The notes beneath the pieces were generated by a model. It was not told where the DNA came from. It did no database searches and saw only the letters and a program-made list of their open reading frames with translations. Position numbers and translations under genes: made by a program. Positions 48,228 through 56,680 of a stretch of DNA of 64,000 bases are shown here, one piece after another; within the stretch, counting starts at the first letter, position 1, and every line of letters starts with the position of its first letter. The stretch comes from an uncultured Gemmataceae bacterium (GTDB lineage: Bacteria; Planctomycetota; Planctomycetia; Gemmatales; Gemmataceae): positions 742,747 through 806,746 of the forward strand of contig CALDUY010000002.1 in NCBI GenBank assembly GCA_937923405.1. Reading direction: 5' to 3'.

Positions 48228-48702
48228 GCCCAGATACTCCAGGGGTTTCGTTATGAACGGCGAATTTAGCTAGTGAGGGATTTTATACCAGTGGGAGTTG
48301 CCGAGTCTTGTATCGCACTACAACAGCGTCACGCCGAGCCAATCTACACCTTACCACTTTTTGCCGACAGTAAAATCTATTTATGTCGAACAAACGGGTC
48401 GTACTGTTTGTGGTGCTGTGGCGAAACCGGCATATAAACGTCTCGTTGTTAATCCGGCTTTCCGCTCGAAGTGCTTTCAATGGTGGCCTCACCGTCGCTG
48501 GTTCGTGCATCATTCGGCGTCCCGATTGCTTTCTTTGCAGCTCAGAGAAGCAATGACGAGGATTGTATGTGGAAAGAGTTGCTACATCGTTCAATTTCCG
48601 TGCAGGAAACGCTAGTCGATTGCGCAGCGAGTCGTTATAACAGCAACGACGAATCGCCATTGGCGCGTTGTCGAGTATTCGTCAGGGCGGAGGTACGCGG
48701 TT
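48228..48702. other. Divergent intergenic gap upstream of glnA
   Basis: Separates the RidA-like gene and glnA. A 105-codon plus frame at 48298-48615 shows no motif or Shine-Dalgarno and is rejected. The glnA Shine-Dalgarno GGAGG (48690-48694) is near the end. I looked for a sigma-54 promoter (GG-N10-GC) and did not find a convincing one. Confidence 0.5.
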
Positions 48703-50115
48703 GTGACTCCGAAGGAATCGCTTGCGCTAATTCGCGAAAAAGAGATACGCGCAGTCGATTTACGTTTCATGGATTTTCCGGGTCTGTGGCATCATTTTAC
48801 CATTCCCGCCGAAGAATTGGACGAACACGTCTTCGAGGAAGGCAAGGGGATTGATGGCTCTTCCCTTCGTGGCTGGCAGGCGATCAATGAATCGGACATG
48901 CTCGTCATTCCAGTTCCGGATACCGCCTTTATCGATCCATTTACTCGGGATCGCACCCTGACTTTGATTTGCAACATTCAAGATCCGCTCACCAAAGAGG
49001 ATTACACACGCGATCCGCGGAACGTGGCTCGTAAAGCCGTCAACTACATGAAATCAACTGGGATTGCCGATACCGCCAATTTCGGTCCTGAGGTCGAGTT
49101 CTTCATCTTCGACGACGTACGCTACGATCAGACGCAATATAGCGGCTATTACTTCCTTGACTCGATCGAGGGAGCCTGGAACACTGGACGCGACGAGAAG
49201 CCGAACCTCGGCTACAAACTACGCTACAAGGAAGGCCATTTTCCTTGTCCGCCTGCGGATGCCATGCACGATCTCCGTAGTGAGATGATGCTCACGATGA
49301 TCGATTGTGGATTGAAGATCGAGGCACATCATCACGAGGTGGCGACCGGTGGACAGGGCGAAATCGACATGAAGTATGCCCCGCTGGTGGAGATGGCCGA
49401 CAACGTCTTGAAGTACAAATACATTGTGAAAAACGTGGCCCGCAAATACGGCAAGACGGCGACGTTCATGCCCAAGCCGTTGTTCCTGGACAACGGTACC
49501 GGGATGCATGTTCATACTTCGTTGTGGAAGGATGGACGCAATCTTTTTGCGGGGTCGGGCTATGCTGGACTGTCCGAGATCGCCAACTATGCCATCGGCG
49601 GCTTGTTACGACATGCTCCCGCTTTGTGCGCTTTTACCAATCCGACTACAAATAGTTACAAACGCCTGACGCCTGGTTACGAGGCTCCGGTAAACCTGGC
49701 CTACAGTCGTCGCAACCGTTCCGCCGCCATTCGCATCCCGGTCTATTCGCCGCATCCCCGCTCCAAGCGGATTGAGTTTCGTCTGCCGGATGCTTCCGCC
49801 AACCCCTACCTGGCTTTCGCGGCCATGCTGATGGCGATGCTTGACGGTATCAAAAACAAGATGAATCCCGGTGAGCCGTTAGATAAGGATATTTACGATC
49901 TGGAACCGGAAGAATTGAGCAAGGTACCGCAGACGCCCGCCTCGCTCGAAGAGGCGTTGGAGCATCTCCGTCGCGATCAGGAGTTTCTCCTGCAAGGCGA
50001 GGTCTTCACTAGTGATGTGATCGACACCTGGATTTGGTACAAGCGCGAGAAAGAGGTGGACGCCATCCGCCTTCGACCGCACCCCTACGAGTTCGCTCTG
50101 TATTTTGACATCTGA
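48703..50115 (+). CDS. glnA: Glutamine synthetase type I
   Basis: 470 residues, standard GSI length. Makes glutamine from glutamate and ammonia. Motifs: DGSSLRGW near residue 50, [12 protein letters not shown] and [12 protein letters not shown] for metal and substrate binding, [14 protein letters not shown] for [13 protein letters not shown] and [16 protein letters not shown] tyrosine sits in IYDLEPEEL, the adenylylation site in the adenylylated GSI type. GTG start with GGAGG upstream. The type III enzyme begins 27 bases later. Confidence 0.95.
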   Translation: MTPKESLALIREKEIRAVDLRFMDFPGLWHHFTIPAEELDEHVFEEGKGIDGSSLRGWQAINESDMLVIPVPDTAFIDPFTRDRTLTLICNIQDPLTKEDYTRDPRNVARKAVNYMKSTGIADTANFGPEVEFFIFDDVRYDQTQYSGYYFLDSIEGAWNTGRDEKPNLGYKLRYKEGHFPCPPADAMHDLRSEMMLTMIDCGLKIEAHHHEVATGGQGEIDMKYAPLVEMADNVLKYKYIVKNVARKYGKTATFMPKPLFLDNGTGMHVHTSLWKDGRNLFAGSGYAGLSEIANYAIGGLLRHAPALCAFTNPTTNSYKRLTPGYEAPVNLAYSRRNRSAAIRIPVYSPHPRSKRIEFRLPDASANPYLAFAAMLMAMLDGIKNKMNPGEPLDKDIYDLEPEELSKVPQTPASLEEALEHLRRDQEFLLQGEVFTSDVIDTWIWYKREKEVDAIRLRPHPYEFALYFDI

Positions 50116-50142
50116 TCCCGAGGCTTTGGACGAACAGAACTT

Positions 50143-52329
50143 ATGAGTACCCCACGACAAGCCGCCTTGCGAGCGGTCGCTACTGCTCAACATCGACTCA
50201 ACCACATCGATTTCAAGAACGGCCGACTCAAGGATATGTTCGCGGAGAACGTATTCAGTGAAGCTGTACAACGCGAACGACTCCCCAAACCGGTTTTCAA
50301 GGCACTGCAAAAGACCATTCGGCAAGGGGCACCACTCGATCCCGCTATTGCCGATGCCGTGGCCACCGCCATGAAGGACTGGGCCATCGAAAAAGGTGCC
50401 ACCCACTTTACACATCTCTTTTATCCAATGACCGGATTAACTGCAGAGAAGCACGACAGCTTCCTTCAGCCGACCGATGGTGGTGGAGCCATCCTGGAGT
50501 TTTCCGGCAAGGAATTGGTTCGCGGTGAACCGGATGCCTCGTCATTCCCCTCGGGGGGCATCCGCGCCACTTTTGAGGCACGCGGCTACACGGCCTGGGA
50601 TCCGACTAGTCCCGCTTTCATTATGCAAGGCCCCAACGGAGCTACTCTTGTCATTCCGACTGCCTTTCTCAGTTGGACCGGCGAGGCGCTAGACAAGAAA
50701 ACTCCTTTGCTTCGTTCGATGGAGGCGCTGTCCAAGCAAGCGTTGCGTATTCTTCGTCTGTTTGGCAACCATGAGGCCAAGAAGGTTTTCACCACCGTTG
50801 GTCCTGAACAGGAATACTTCCTGATCGATAAGAATTTCTACTACGCTCGTCCGGATTTGATTGCTACGGGTCGCACTCTGTTTGGTGCTCCTCCCCCCAA
50901 AGGGCAAGAGATGGAGGACCAGTACTTCGGTTCCATTCCCGAGCGTGTGCTGGCCTACATGGCAGATGTCGAATCTCAGTTATTCCAGCTCGGCGTTCCG
51001 GTCAAGACTCGTCACAACGAGGTCGCTCCTAGTCAGTATGAAATTGCTCCGATGTTCGAGGATTCCAATCTTGGCACTGATCATCAGATGCTGACGATGG
51101 AAATTCTCAAGCGAACCGCTCCGAAGTATGGGCTTATTTGCTTGCTTCATGAAAAACCGTTTGCCGGCATCAACGGCTCGGGCAAGCATAATAACTGGTC
51201 GATGTCCACCGACACTGGGGAAAATCTGCTCGAACCGGGTGATACCCCTCATGATAACGCCCAGTTTCTGGTCTTCTGTGTTGCGGTGATTCGTGCAGTG
51301 TGCAAGTACTCGCGCTTGCTACGTGTTGCCGTCGCCAGCGCAGCCAACGATCATCGTCTAGGAGCGAACGAGGCTCCCCCAGCGATCATTTCGGTGTTCC
51401 TAGGCGATCAACTCGAGGACGTCATCAATCAACTTGCCGAGCAGGGGTCGGCGAAGTCCAGCAAGCAAGGCGGGTTCATGGAAATCGGCGTGAACGTCTT
51501 GCCGAAGCTTCCTAAACATGCCGGCGATCGCAACCGTACTAGTCCGTTTGCCTTCACTGGCAACAAGTTCGAATTTCGCGCCGTTGGGTCTTCCTTCTCG
51601 ATCGCTGGAGCCAACACGGTTCTCAATACCATTGTCGCCGAATCCCTAGATTACATCGCCACCCAGTTGGAGAAGGCCAAAGCTGCAGGCAAGGATCTCA
51701 ACTCGGCGATTCAGGAGCTACTACCTGGCATTATTCGGGAAAGTCGCAAAATTCTCTTCCTGGGCGACAATTATTCCGCAGAATGGCACGCCGAGGCCGA
51801 GAGGCGCGGCCTGCCCAATCTACGCACGACGGCTGATGCTCTTCCCGTCATTTTGGAACCAGAGTCGATCGAGTTGTTCACGCGCTACAAGGTGTACAGC
51901 GAACGCGAGCTACAAAGTCGATTTACGATTCTATGCGAAGGATACATCAAAACGCTGTCGATCGAGGGCCGCTGTGCCAGCATGCTGGCTCGGACCATGA
52001 TTCTGCCTGCCGCCTTGCGGTATCAAGGGCAAGTGGCCCAATCCATTCACGCCCTACAATCCGCTGGTGCCAAAGTGCCTGCTTCTCAGCTCGAGCTGTT
52101 GAACAAACTAACTGCCACGATCGAAGCGTTTCAGACCGCCAACGACAAGTTGGATGCGGCTTTGAATTATCATGTCGAAGGCGATCCGGTCAGCCACATG
52201 AAGCACGCTCGGGATCATGTCCTAGCGGCTATGAACGAACTGCGAAAGCATGGAGATGCCTTAGAACTGCTCGTCGCGGACGATCTCTGGCCGTTACCGA
52301 CGTACCGTGAGATGTTGTTCATCAAATAA
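50143..52329 (+). CDS. glnN: Glutamine synthetase type III
   Basis: 728 residues, typical of GSIII, which is much longer than type I and structurally distinct in its N and C termini. Visible features: [49 protein letters not shown] and [15 protein letters not shown]. Makes the same product as glnA. Follows glnA by 27 bases on the same strand, so both are probably co-transcribed; a strong hairpin follows. Confidence 0.95.
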   Translation: MSTPRQAALRAVATAQHRLNHIDFKNGRLKDMFAENVFSEAVQRERLPKPVFKALQKTIRQGAPLDPAIADAVATAMKDWAIEKGATHFTHLFYPMTGLTAEKHDSFLQPTDGGGAILEFSGKELVRGEPDASSFPSGGIRATFEARGYTAWDPTSPAFIMQGPNGATLVIPTAFLSWTGEALDKKTPLLRSMEALSKQALRILRLFGNHEAKKVFTTVGPEQEYFLIDKNFYYARPDLIATGRTLFGAPPPKGQEMEDQYFGSIPERVLAYMADVESQLFQLGVPVKTRHNEVAPSQYEIAPMFEDSNLGTDHQMLTMEILKRTAPKYGLICLLHEKPFAGINGSGKHNNWSMSTDTGENLLEPGDTPHDNAQFLVFCVAVIRAVCKYSRLLRVAVASAANDHRLGANEAPPAIISVFLGDQLEDVINQLAEQGSAKSSKQGGFMEIGVNVLPKLPKHAGDRNRTSPFAFTGNKFEFRAVGSSFSIAGANTVLNTIVAESLDYIATQLEKAKAAGKDLNSAIQELLPGIIRESRKILFLGDNYSAEWHAEAERRGLPNLRTTADALPVILEPESIELFTRYKVYSERELQSRFTILCEGYIKTLSIEGRCASMLARTMILPAALRYQGQVAQSIHALQSAGAKVPASQLELLNKLTATIEAFQTANDKLDAALNYHVEGDPVSHMKHARDHVLAAMNELRKHGDALELLVADDLWPLPTYREMLFIK

Positions 52330-52347
52330 TTGCTCGAATTGACCGAC

Positions 52348-52376
52348 GAAGACGTTATTGCTACGATAACGTCTTC
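52348..52376 (+). terminator. Hairpin after glnN, immediately before tRNA-Cys
   Basis: Perfect 11-base inverted repeat GAAGACGTTAT (52348-52358) with ATAACGTCTTC (52366-52376), loop of seven bases. There is no U-run; the tRNA begins three bases downstream. It may end glnN transcription or mark the processing point of a joint transcript. Confidence 0.6.
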
Positions 52377-52379
52377 ACT

Positions 52380-52450
52380 GGCCCCTTCGCCAAGTGGTAA
52401 GGCAGCGGATTGCAAATCCGCCATCCCCGGTTCGAATCCGGGAGGGGCCT
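52380..52450 (+). tRNA. tRNA-Cys (anticodon GCA)
   Basis: 71-base cloverleaf. Acceptor stem GGCCCCT (52380-52386) pairs with AGGGGCC (52443-52449), discriminator U at 52450 as expected for Cys. Anticodon stem GCGGA/TCCGC with loop TTGCAAA, anticodon GCA at 52412-52414; T-arm CCCGGTTCGAATCCGGG. No CCA is encoded. Its 3' 41 bases serve as the attachment site of the island that follows. Confidence 0.96.
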
Positions 52451-52451
52451 C
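52410..52451 (+). repeat. attL: island attachment site in the 3' half of tRNA-Cys
   Basis: Matches 63071-63112 with 40 of 42 bases identical (differences at 52419 and 52434). The identity runs from the anticodon loop to one base past the tRNA end, the usual core for tyrosine-recombinase islands. Integration here leaves the tRNA gene intact. Confidence 0.85.
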
Positions 52452-52657
52452 TTTTAGTCAGACCTCGACATCGCCCGCCACTTCTTGCCAAATCCCTTAC
52501 GACATAACGACTTCCGTCCCCTCTGCCGATGTTTCTCCTCGTCGGCAACTGGACACGGTTTGCCTGTCCAGGTCCAGGCCAGACCCCGGCTTGGTCATGC
52601 CCTTGGTCATGCAAGGTCATGCAGCCGGCAACGGTAGGGGGAGGTATAGGTGAGAAC

Positions 52658-53911
52658 GTGGAAGTCTTCAAGAACTCGTTCGTGGTGTGGGTGCTGGACG
52701 GCAAGCGGGTGAAGCCGGGCACGCCGGGTGCCGTGCAGGTCCGCAAGGAGTCCTCGAAGTGGTACGGCAAGGTCAAGGACTCCGAGACGGGCCGGTGGCA
52801 GGCCGTGCCCCTGTCCAGGGACAAGGGCGTGGCGAAGCGGATGCTGGCGAAGCTGATCGCGGAGGGGGACGCCGTCAGGGCCGGGCTGATCGACCCGCTT
52901 GACCGGTACAAGGGCGACGACGTGCGGGAGTACCTCCCCGCGTTCAAGGCTTACCTGAAAGGTCAAGGGGACGGGGAGCGGCACATCAAGAACACCGCCC
53001 GGCCGATCGGCAAGGTGCTAGACGCGGCGGGCATCAAGACCGTGGCCGACCTGGCCAAATCCTACGAGGCGGTGTCGGACTACCTGACGAGCCTGCCGGT
53101 CGGCCCCCGGACGAAGAACACCTACCGACAGGCCATCGTCTCCTTCGTCAAGTACCTGACCACGGAGAAGAAGAGGCTCGCCTCCAACCCGCTCGTAGTC
53201 CTGCCGATTCGTGCCGTCCCGGACGCCGAGAAGCGGCGGAAGCGGCGTGCCCTGTTGCCACTCCAACTCCAGGCGTTCGTGAACGTGGTGACGACCAGGC
53301 CACTCGTGAACGCCCAGACCGCGATCCAGCGACGGAAGCACCGCCCGTCGAGCCGGGTGGCTGTCCTGGCTCCGACGACGGTCGCCCGGCTGGAGCGGAA
53401 GGGGCGGGAGCGGGCCTTGCTGTACGCGACCGCCGCCTCCACCGGCTTCCGCGAAGGGGAACTGTCGGTCCTGCGGGTCTGCGACCTGCACCTGGAGGGC
53501 ACCGCTCCCGCCGCCCGCCTCGCGGGCGAGATGACCAAGAACGGCAAGGACGCGACGATCCCGCTGACCGGCGAGATGGCTGCGGCCCTCCGCGACTGGA
53601 TCAAGGAGACGGGCAAGGGGCCGACCGACTTGGTGTTCGACGTGCCGGGGTACTCGTCGGTCATGCGAAACTGGAAGAAAGACCTGCGGGCTGCCGGTAT
53701 TCCGTACCGGGACGACCGGGGCCGCGTGTTCGATTTCCACAGCCTGCGGAAGTGCCTGGGCACGTTCCTGCGTCTGGCCGGGATCGACCCTGCCGCGAGC
53801 ATGAAAATGCTGCGGCACTCCGACATCCGCCTGACCATGCAGGTGTACAACGACGACGAGTTGCAGGAGCTTATCCCTGTCGTCAACGCTCTGCCCCGGC
53901 TGACTCTCTGA
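52658..53911 (+). CDS. Tyrosine recombinase (island integrase)
   Basis: 417 residues from GTG 52658, chosen because AGGTG lies just upstream and the protein then begins EVFKNSFVVW; an open frame extends to ATG 52619 and 52529. An N-terminal arm-type DNA-binding region precedes a core-binding part (about 95-185) and the catalytic part: Arg in TGFREGELSVL, HSLRK (H-x-x-R), LRHSD and the final Tyr in VYND. Catalyses integration and excision between att sites. It lies 207 bases from the tRNA 3' end, the usual orientation for tRNA-targeting elements. Confidence 0.92.
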   Translation: MEVFKNSFVVWVLDGKRVKPGTPGAVQVRKESSKWYGKVKDSETGRWQAVPLSRDKGVAKRMLAKLIAEGDAVRAGLIDPLDRYKGDDVREYLPAFKAYLKGQGDGERHIKNTARPIGKVLDAAGIKTVADLAKSYEAVSDYLTSLPVGPRTKNTYRQAIVSFVKYLTTEKKRLASNPLVVLPIRAVPDAEKRRKRRALLPLQLQAFVNVVTTRPLVNAQTAIQRRKHRPSSRVAVLAPTTVARLERKGRERALLYATAASTGFREGELSVLRVCDLHLEGTAPAARLAGEMTKNGKDATIPLTGEMAAALRDWIKETGKGPTDLVFDVPGYSSVMRNWKKDLRAAGIPYRDDRGRVFDFHSLRKCLGTFLRLAGIDPAASMKMLRHSDIRLTMQVYNDDELQELIPVVNALPRLTL

Positions 53912-53930
53912 CCGTCGCGTTTTTGCCCTA

Positions 53931-53970
53931 AACGCTCGGGGGAAGGCAACGTTACCTTCCCCCGAGCGTT
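53931..53970 (+). terminator. Strong hairpin after the integrase gene
   Basis: Perfect 16-base inverted repeat: AACGCTCGGGGGAAGG (53931-53946) with CCTTCCCCCGAGCGTT (53955-53970), loop of eight bases. Located 19 bases past the stop. The following bases are TCCGCT rather than a U-run, so termination efficiency is uncertain. Confidence 0.7.
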
Positions 53971-54082
53971 TCCGCTATAAACTCAGCCGGCCCTTCCCGC
54001 GATATTACTCATGTCAGCCGATGTCCACCTGGATGGGCGGGGGACAACGGCATCATCATTTCTGTCCTGAACGGAGTGAACC

Positions 54083-54286
54083 ATGTACCCCCAGGTGAGC
54101 GTAAGCCAACATCTTCCTTTACAGCCCCCGATGACCAAGAAGCAGGCGGCGGACTACTTCCAGGTTTCGGAGTGGACCATCGACCGGTGGCGGGCCGAGG
54201 GCCGCTTGAAGTGCTTCAAGTGCGGCGGAACAGTGCGGTTCCGCCGCGAATGGCTCGAAGACTTTCTGACCAAAAAGAGGGCTTGA
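54083..54286 (+). CDS. Excisionase-like helix-turn-helix protein
   Basis: 67 residues. A MerR/excisionase-type HTH at about 17-60: MTKKQAADYFQVSEWTIDRW followed by RRAEGRL-like wing residues and FRREWLEDFL. Such small proteins act as recombination directionality factors or repressors of integrase. Located 172 bases after the integrase, same strand, beyond the terminator hairpin. Confidence 0.8.
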   Translation: MYPQVSVSQHLPLQPPMTKKQAADYFQVSEWTIDRWRAEGRLKCFKCGGTVRFRREWLEDFLTKKRA

Positions 54287-54998
54287 CGCACGCTGTTTTT
54301 CGGACGCAGAATCTCTTCAACCTGCCAACCTTTGGTTGCCGGGAGCGGCTGTTATCACTGCCAAGTAAAACCGGCCCTCGCAGATCGGGTTAGGCCGGAC
54401 GGTGATGACAGTGGCGGGTAGACCGCCTTGAACGCACACACGCACTGACAGCCGAGGGTAAGCCGAACAATCGCCCTCCTCGACTTGGCCCGGCCCGGTT
54501 GTCACACTCCCCTCCTTCTGGGGTCGTGTCCACAGGAACCTTGCTCATGCGAGGTCGTGGACCGGCTCTGCCCCCACCGCCATCCACTTCCGCTGGGCAG
54601 TTGTCTCAACACTCGTTGGGGGCACTCAAGGTGCGTCTTGAGCCAGCACTCGGCCATCGAGTGAACTGACGCGATGTGGAACCCGGTGCGGGGCTGCACG
54701 AAGGTCAGCCCCTGCTGTGACCTGGAGTACCGCGTGCGTTGGCGACACGAAGAAGCCCCTGGGCGGGAGGACTGAGCCGTGCCGAAAAGGACTTCCACCA
54801 ACCCGAAGAACGCGGTGATCGTCCGCACCTACGCGGCAGCAGTGCGGTTTCGCGGGGTTAGTGGGAGCGGAGGAGGCTGGTTAATAACCGGCTTGACTCT
54901 CCCACTAACACCCATCCCGATACACGACCTCTTATTACCTCGCTGCTCGCGACCGGCTCGTGAAAAACTTACGGCCACCCAAGGCGGTGTTTTCTAGT
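54287..54998. other. Island gap with a decayed gene
   Basis: No intact gene. It contains the Gp37/DUF5131-type remnant listed separately and a small inverted repeat CAACC/GGTTG (54326-54338). The frames at 54502-54828 (minus) and 54779-54997 (plus) have no motif or start signals and are not called. Confidence 0.5.
54641..54880 (+). pseudogene. Remnant of a phage Gp37/Gp68 (DUF5131) family gene
   Basis: In one frame, 54650-54721 reads SAIE-stop-TDAMWNPVRGCTKVSPCCD. The family N terminus, as I know it, is [29 protein letters not shown], so the conserved Trp codon has become TGA (54662-54664). A second in-frame TGA lies upstream of 54779. Near 54824, YAAAVRFRGVSG could correspond to the next conserved block, CYAERFAERFRGV, displaced by about 100 bases. 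No downstream remainder was found. Intact members are phage- and island-borne radical-SAM-like proteins of uncertain role. Confidence 0.6.
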
Positions 54999-55754
54999 TC
55001 AAGGCAAGTTCACTTCCAGAGGGCGGGGGCTTCGGGTCCAGACGTAGCGGCGGGTGCCCATCATCAGGATGGTCATGGTCCGCTCGTCTGAGGCGGCGAT
55101 GGTGAACCACTTGTCCTCGACCGGAACCGGCAACGTCCCGTCCTCCTTGATGTAGACCTTCCCTTGGCCCCACTTCCAACTGCCCTTGAAGGTCTGGCCC
55201 GACTTCGGCATGTGGAGGATCAGCGTCCCGTCCGGTCGGAACTCCCGAATCCGGTCGCCCGCCTTCTCGGTGCGTTCCTCCAGCCACGTCCCGATGGGCG
55301 GCTCGTTCTTGGACGTGGGGGCTGTGGGCGTGTCCGGCGTTTTCTCGGGCGGCTGGGCCTTCTGGGGCGGCGGTGTCTTCTGCTCGGTCGTGCCGCCGCC
55401 CGCCTGCTTCGAGCCGGTCTGGGCGTCCGCCACCGAGCCGGTCTTCGCGGCTGCTTGATTGTTCTCACCGCCCGAATCTTTCTTCCCAAACAGTCCCAGC
55501 CCGGCCCCGATGACCACCGCCAGCACCAGCACGCCGCCGACCGCGATCCCGGCCCAGGCGAGCGTGCCGAGCTTCCGGCCACGTCTCTTCTGTGGTGCGG
55601 CTGGCTCGTCGGTGAAGACCTCGCCCTTACGCGGCAGAGGCGGCGGCACCGTCACCGACTGACCGCACTTCGAGCAGACGAGGCGGGTGCCCGCCTTCGT
55701 CTCGGGTGCCTGGAGGAGCTTGTTGCAGAACGGGCAGTCGAAGCGGATGTTCAT
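54999..55754 (-). CDS. Zinc-ribbon membrane protein with lipocalin-like C-terminal domain
   Basis: 251 residues. N-terminal zinc ribbon with CPFC (Cys7, Cys10) and CSKC (Cys27, Cys30), membrane helix at about 62-88, a Pro/Lys/Thr-rich linker (about 100-150), and a C-terminal beta domain starting PPIGTWLEE with REFRPDGTLIL and FKGSWKW, which resembles a lipocalin-type or TonB-independent calycin fold. Role unknown. Downstream of the split GYF gene on the same strand (22 bases), so it may belong to the same transcript. Confidence 0.75.
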   Translation of the reverse strand: MNIRFDCPFCNKLLQAPETKAGTRLVCSKCGQSVTVPPPLPRKGEVFTDEPAAPQKRRGRKLGTLAWAGIAVGGVLVLAVVIGAGLGLFGKKDSGGENNQAAAKTGSVADAQTGSKQAGGGTTEQKTPPPQKAQPPEKTPDTPTAPTSKNEPPIGTWLEERTEKAGDRIREFRPDGTLILHMPKSGQTFKGSWKWGQGKVYIKEDGTLPVPVEDKWFTIAASDERTMTILMMGTRRYVWTRSPRPLEVNLP

Positions 55755-55776
55755 TTGGTTGCGAGTCCTGAGCAGG

Positions 55777-56667
55777 TTACTTGCTGCTGGCAGGTGGCGT
55801 TTGGCTAATCAACTTGCAGTCGATTAGGTGAACGACATCACCACTGGCCCCACTGCAAACGCACCGGAACTTCATGGGGAATCCTGTCCTGGTTCGCGGG
55901 TCGATCCCTGCGAGAATGAACCTGCTCTCAGCACTTTTGAATTGGGCTAAGACTTGAATCTCTTGAAACTTGAACCCCGACCTGAGATACATCCCCCCTT
56001 CAGGTCCAGTCGGCTCGGTCGCCGCTCCGGTCAGGATGAGCGTCTTGCCTTGATACTTTTTCCCAGCAGCGGAACGGTTCCTGTGAAAATCTTCTGTCAA
56101 CGCCTCTACGGTCAGCGATGTGCCATCGCTGTCTGCATCCTTCGGAGGGGTCGAGTTGTCGTTCCGGGCTGGGCCAACGCCGGCCTCGTCTCATGAGCGG
56201 TTGACCTTGGCATCGCCCCCTGATCTACCAAACAGGGCGACCGAGACGAACACCAGCACGGTCCCGAGGAGCAGGACGCCCGCCGCCCCGCCCCCGACGA
56301 TCCCGATCTTGGCCGGTGTACTCGACCGCCGCCAGAACGCCGCCGCCCATCCCAACGGGCCGTCCGCCCGAGCGGGCCGTTCAGCGATTGCATGGCCCGG
56401 CTCGGCGTCCGCGACTTCGATAGACTCGACGAGGTGTGGCGGCTTGCGGGCCGGGAGAGGTGGAGGCGGGGCCTTCGTCGCCACCGGGGCACCCCCTGGC
56501 GGGAACAGGCCCTTTACCGAGCGGGCCGCAGCCCACTTGTCCATCCCTTCCTTCCACACATGGTCGGTTGGGTGGAGTTTGCCCGAGGCGGCGAGTTGCT
56601 TGAGGTCCGCACTGGAGACAGGGCCGTGCCTCTGGCCGTTCTGCGAGTAGTACCATTCCTTCGCCAT
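55777..56667 (-). pseudogene. GYF-TM-OB-fold protein split by an in-frame TGA
   Basis: A single reading frame of 297 codons with one TGA at 56191-56193. The first part (56667 to 56194) holds a GYF_2 domain (EWYYSQNGQRHGPVS, residues 3-55), a Pro/Ala-rich linker and a membrane helix at about 118-147, ending VNRS. After the TGA the same frame continues with a short linker and an OB-fold tRNA_anti-like domain (KKYQGKTLILTGAATE). The TGA is a one-base change from CGA or TGG. Order GYF-TM-OB is what I expect of the intact planctomycete protein, so the stop is a late mutation, unless read through. Confidence 0.75.
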
Positions 56668-56680
56668 CGAGATACCCCCG

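Noticed and set aside
48228..48702. Sigma-54 promoter upstream of glnA
   Set aside because: TGGCGCG near 48660 lacks the GC element at the required distance.
53018..53949. Long antisense frames of 266 and 275 codons in the integrase region
   Set aside because: Antisense to a clear tyrosine recombinase; composition is that of a GC-rich shadow.
55164..55808. 214-codon plus frame opposite the zinc-ribbon protein
   Set aside because: Antisense shadow, Arg/Leu/Gly-rich, no motif.
56191..56193. TGA read as selenocysteine or tryptophan
   Set aside because: The island integrase and other genes end in TGA, no selenocysteine-type context is visible, and a second TGA in the Gp37 remnant replaces an ordinary Trp; mutation is simpler.
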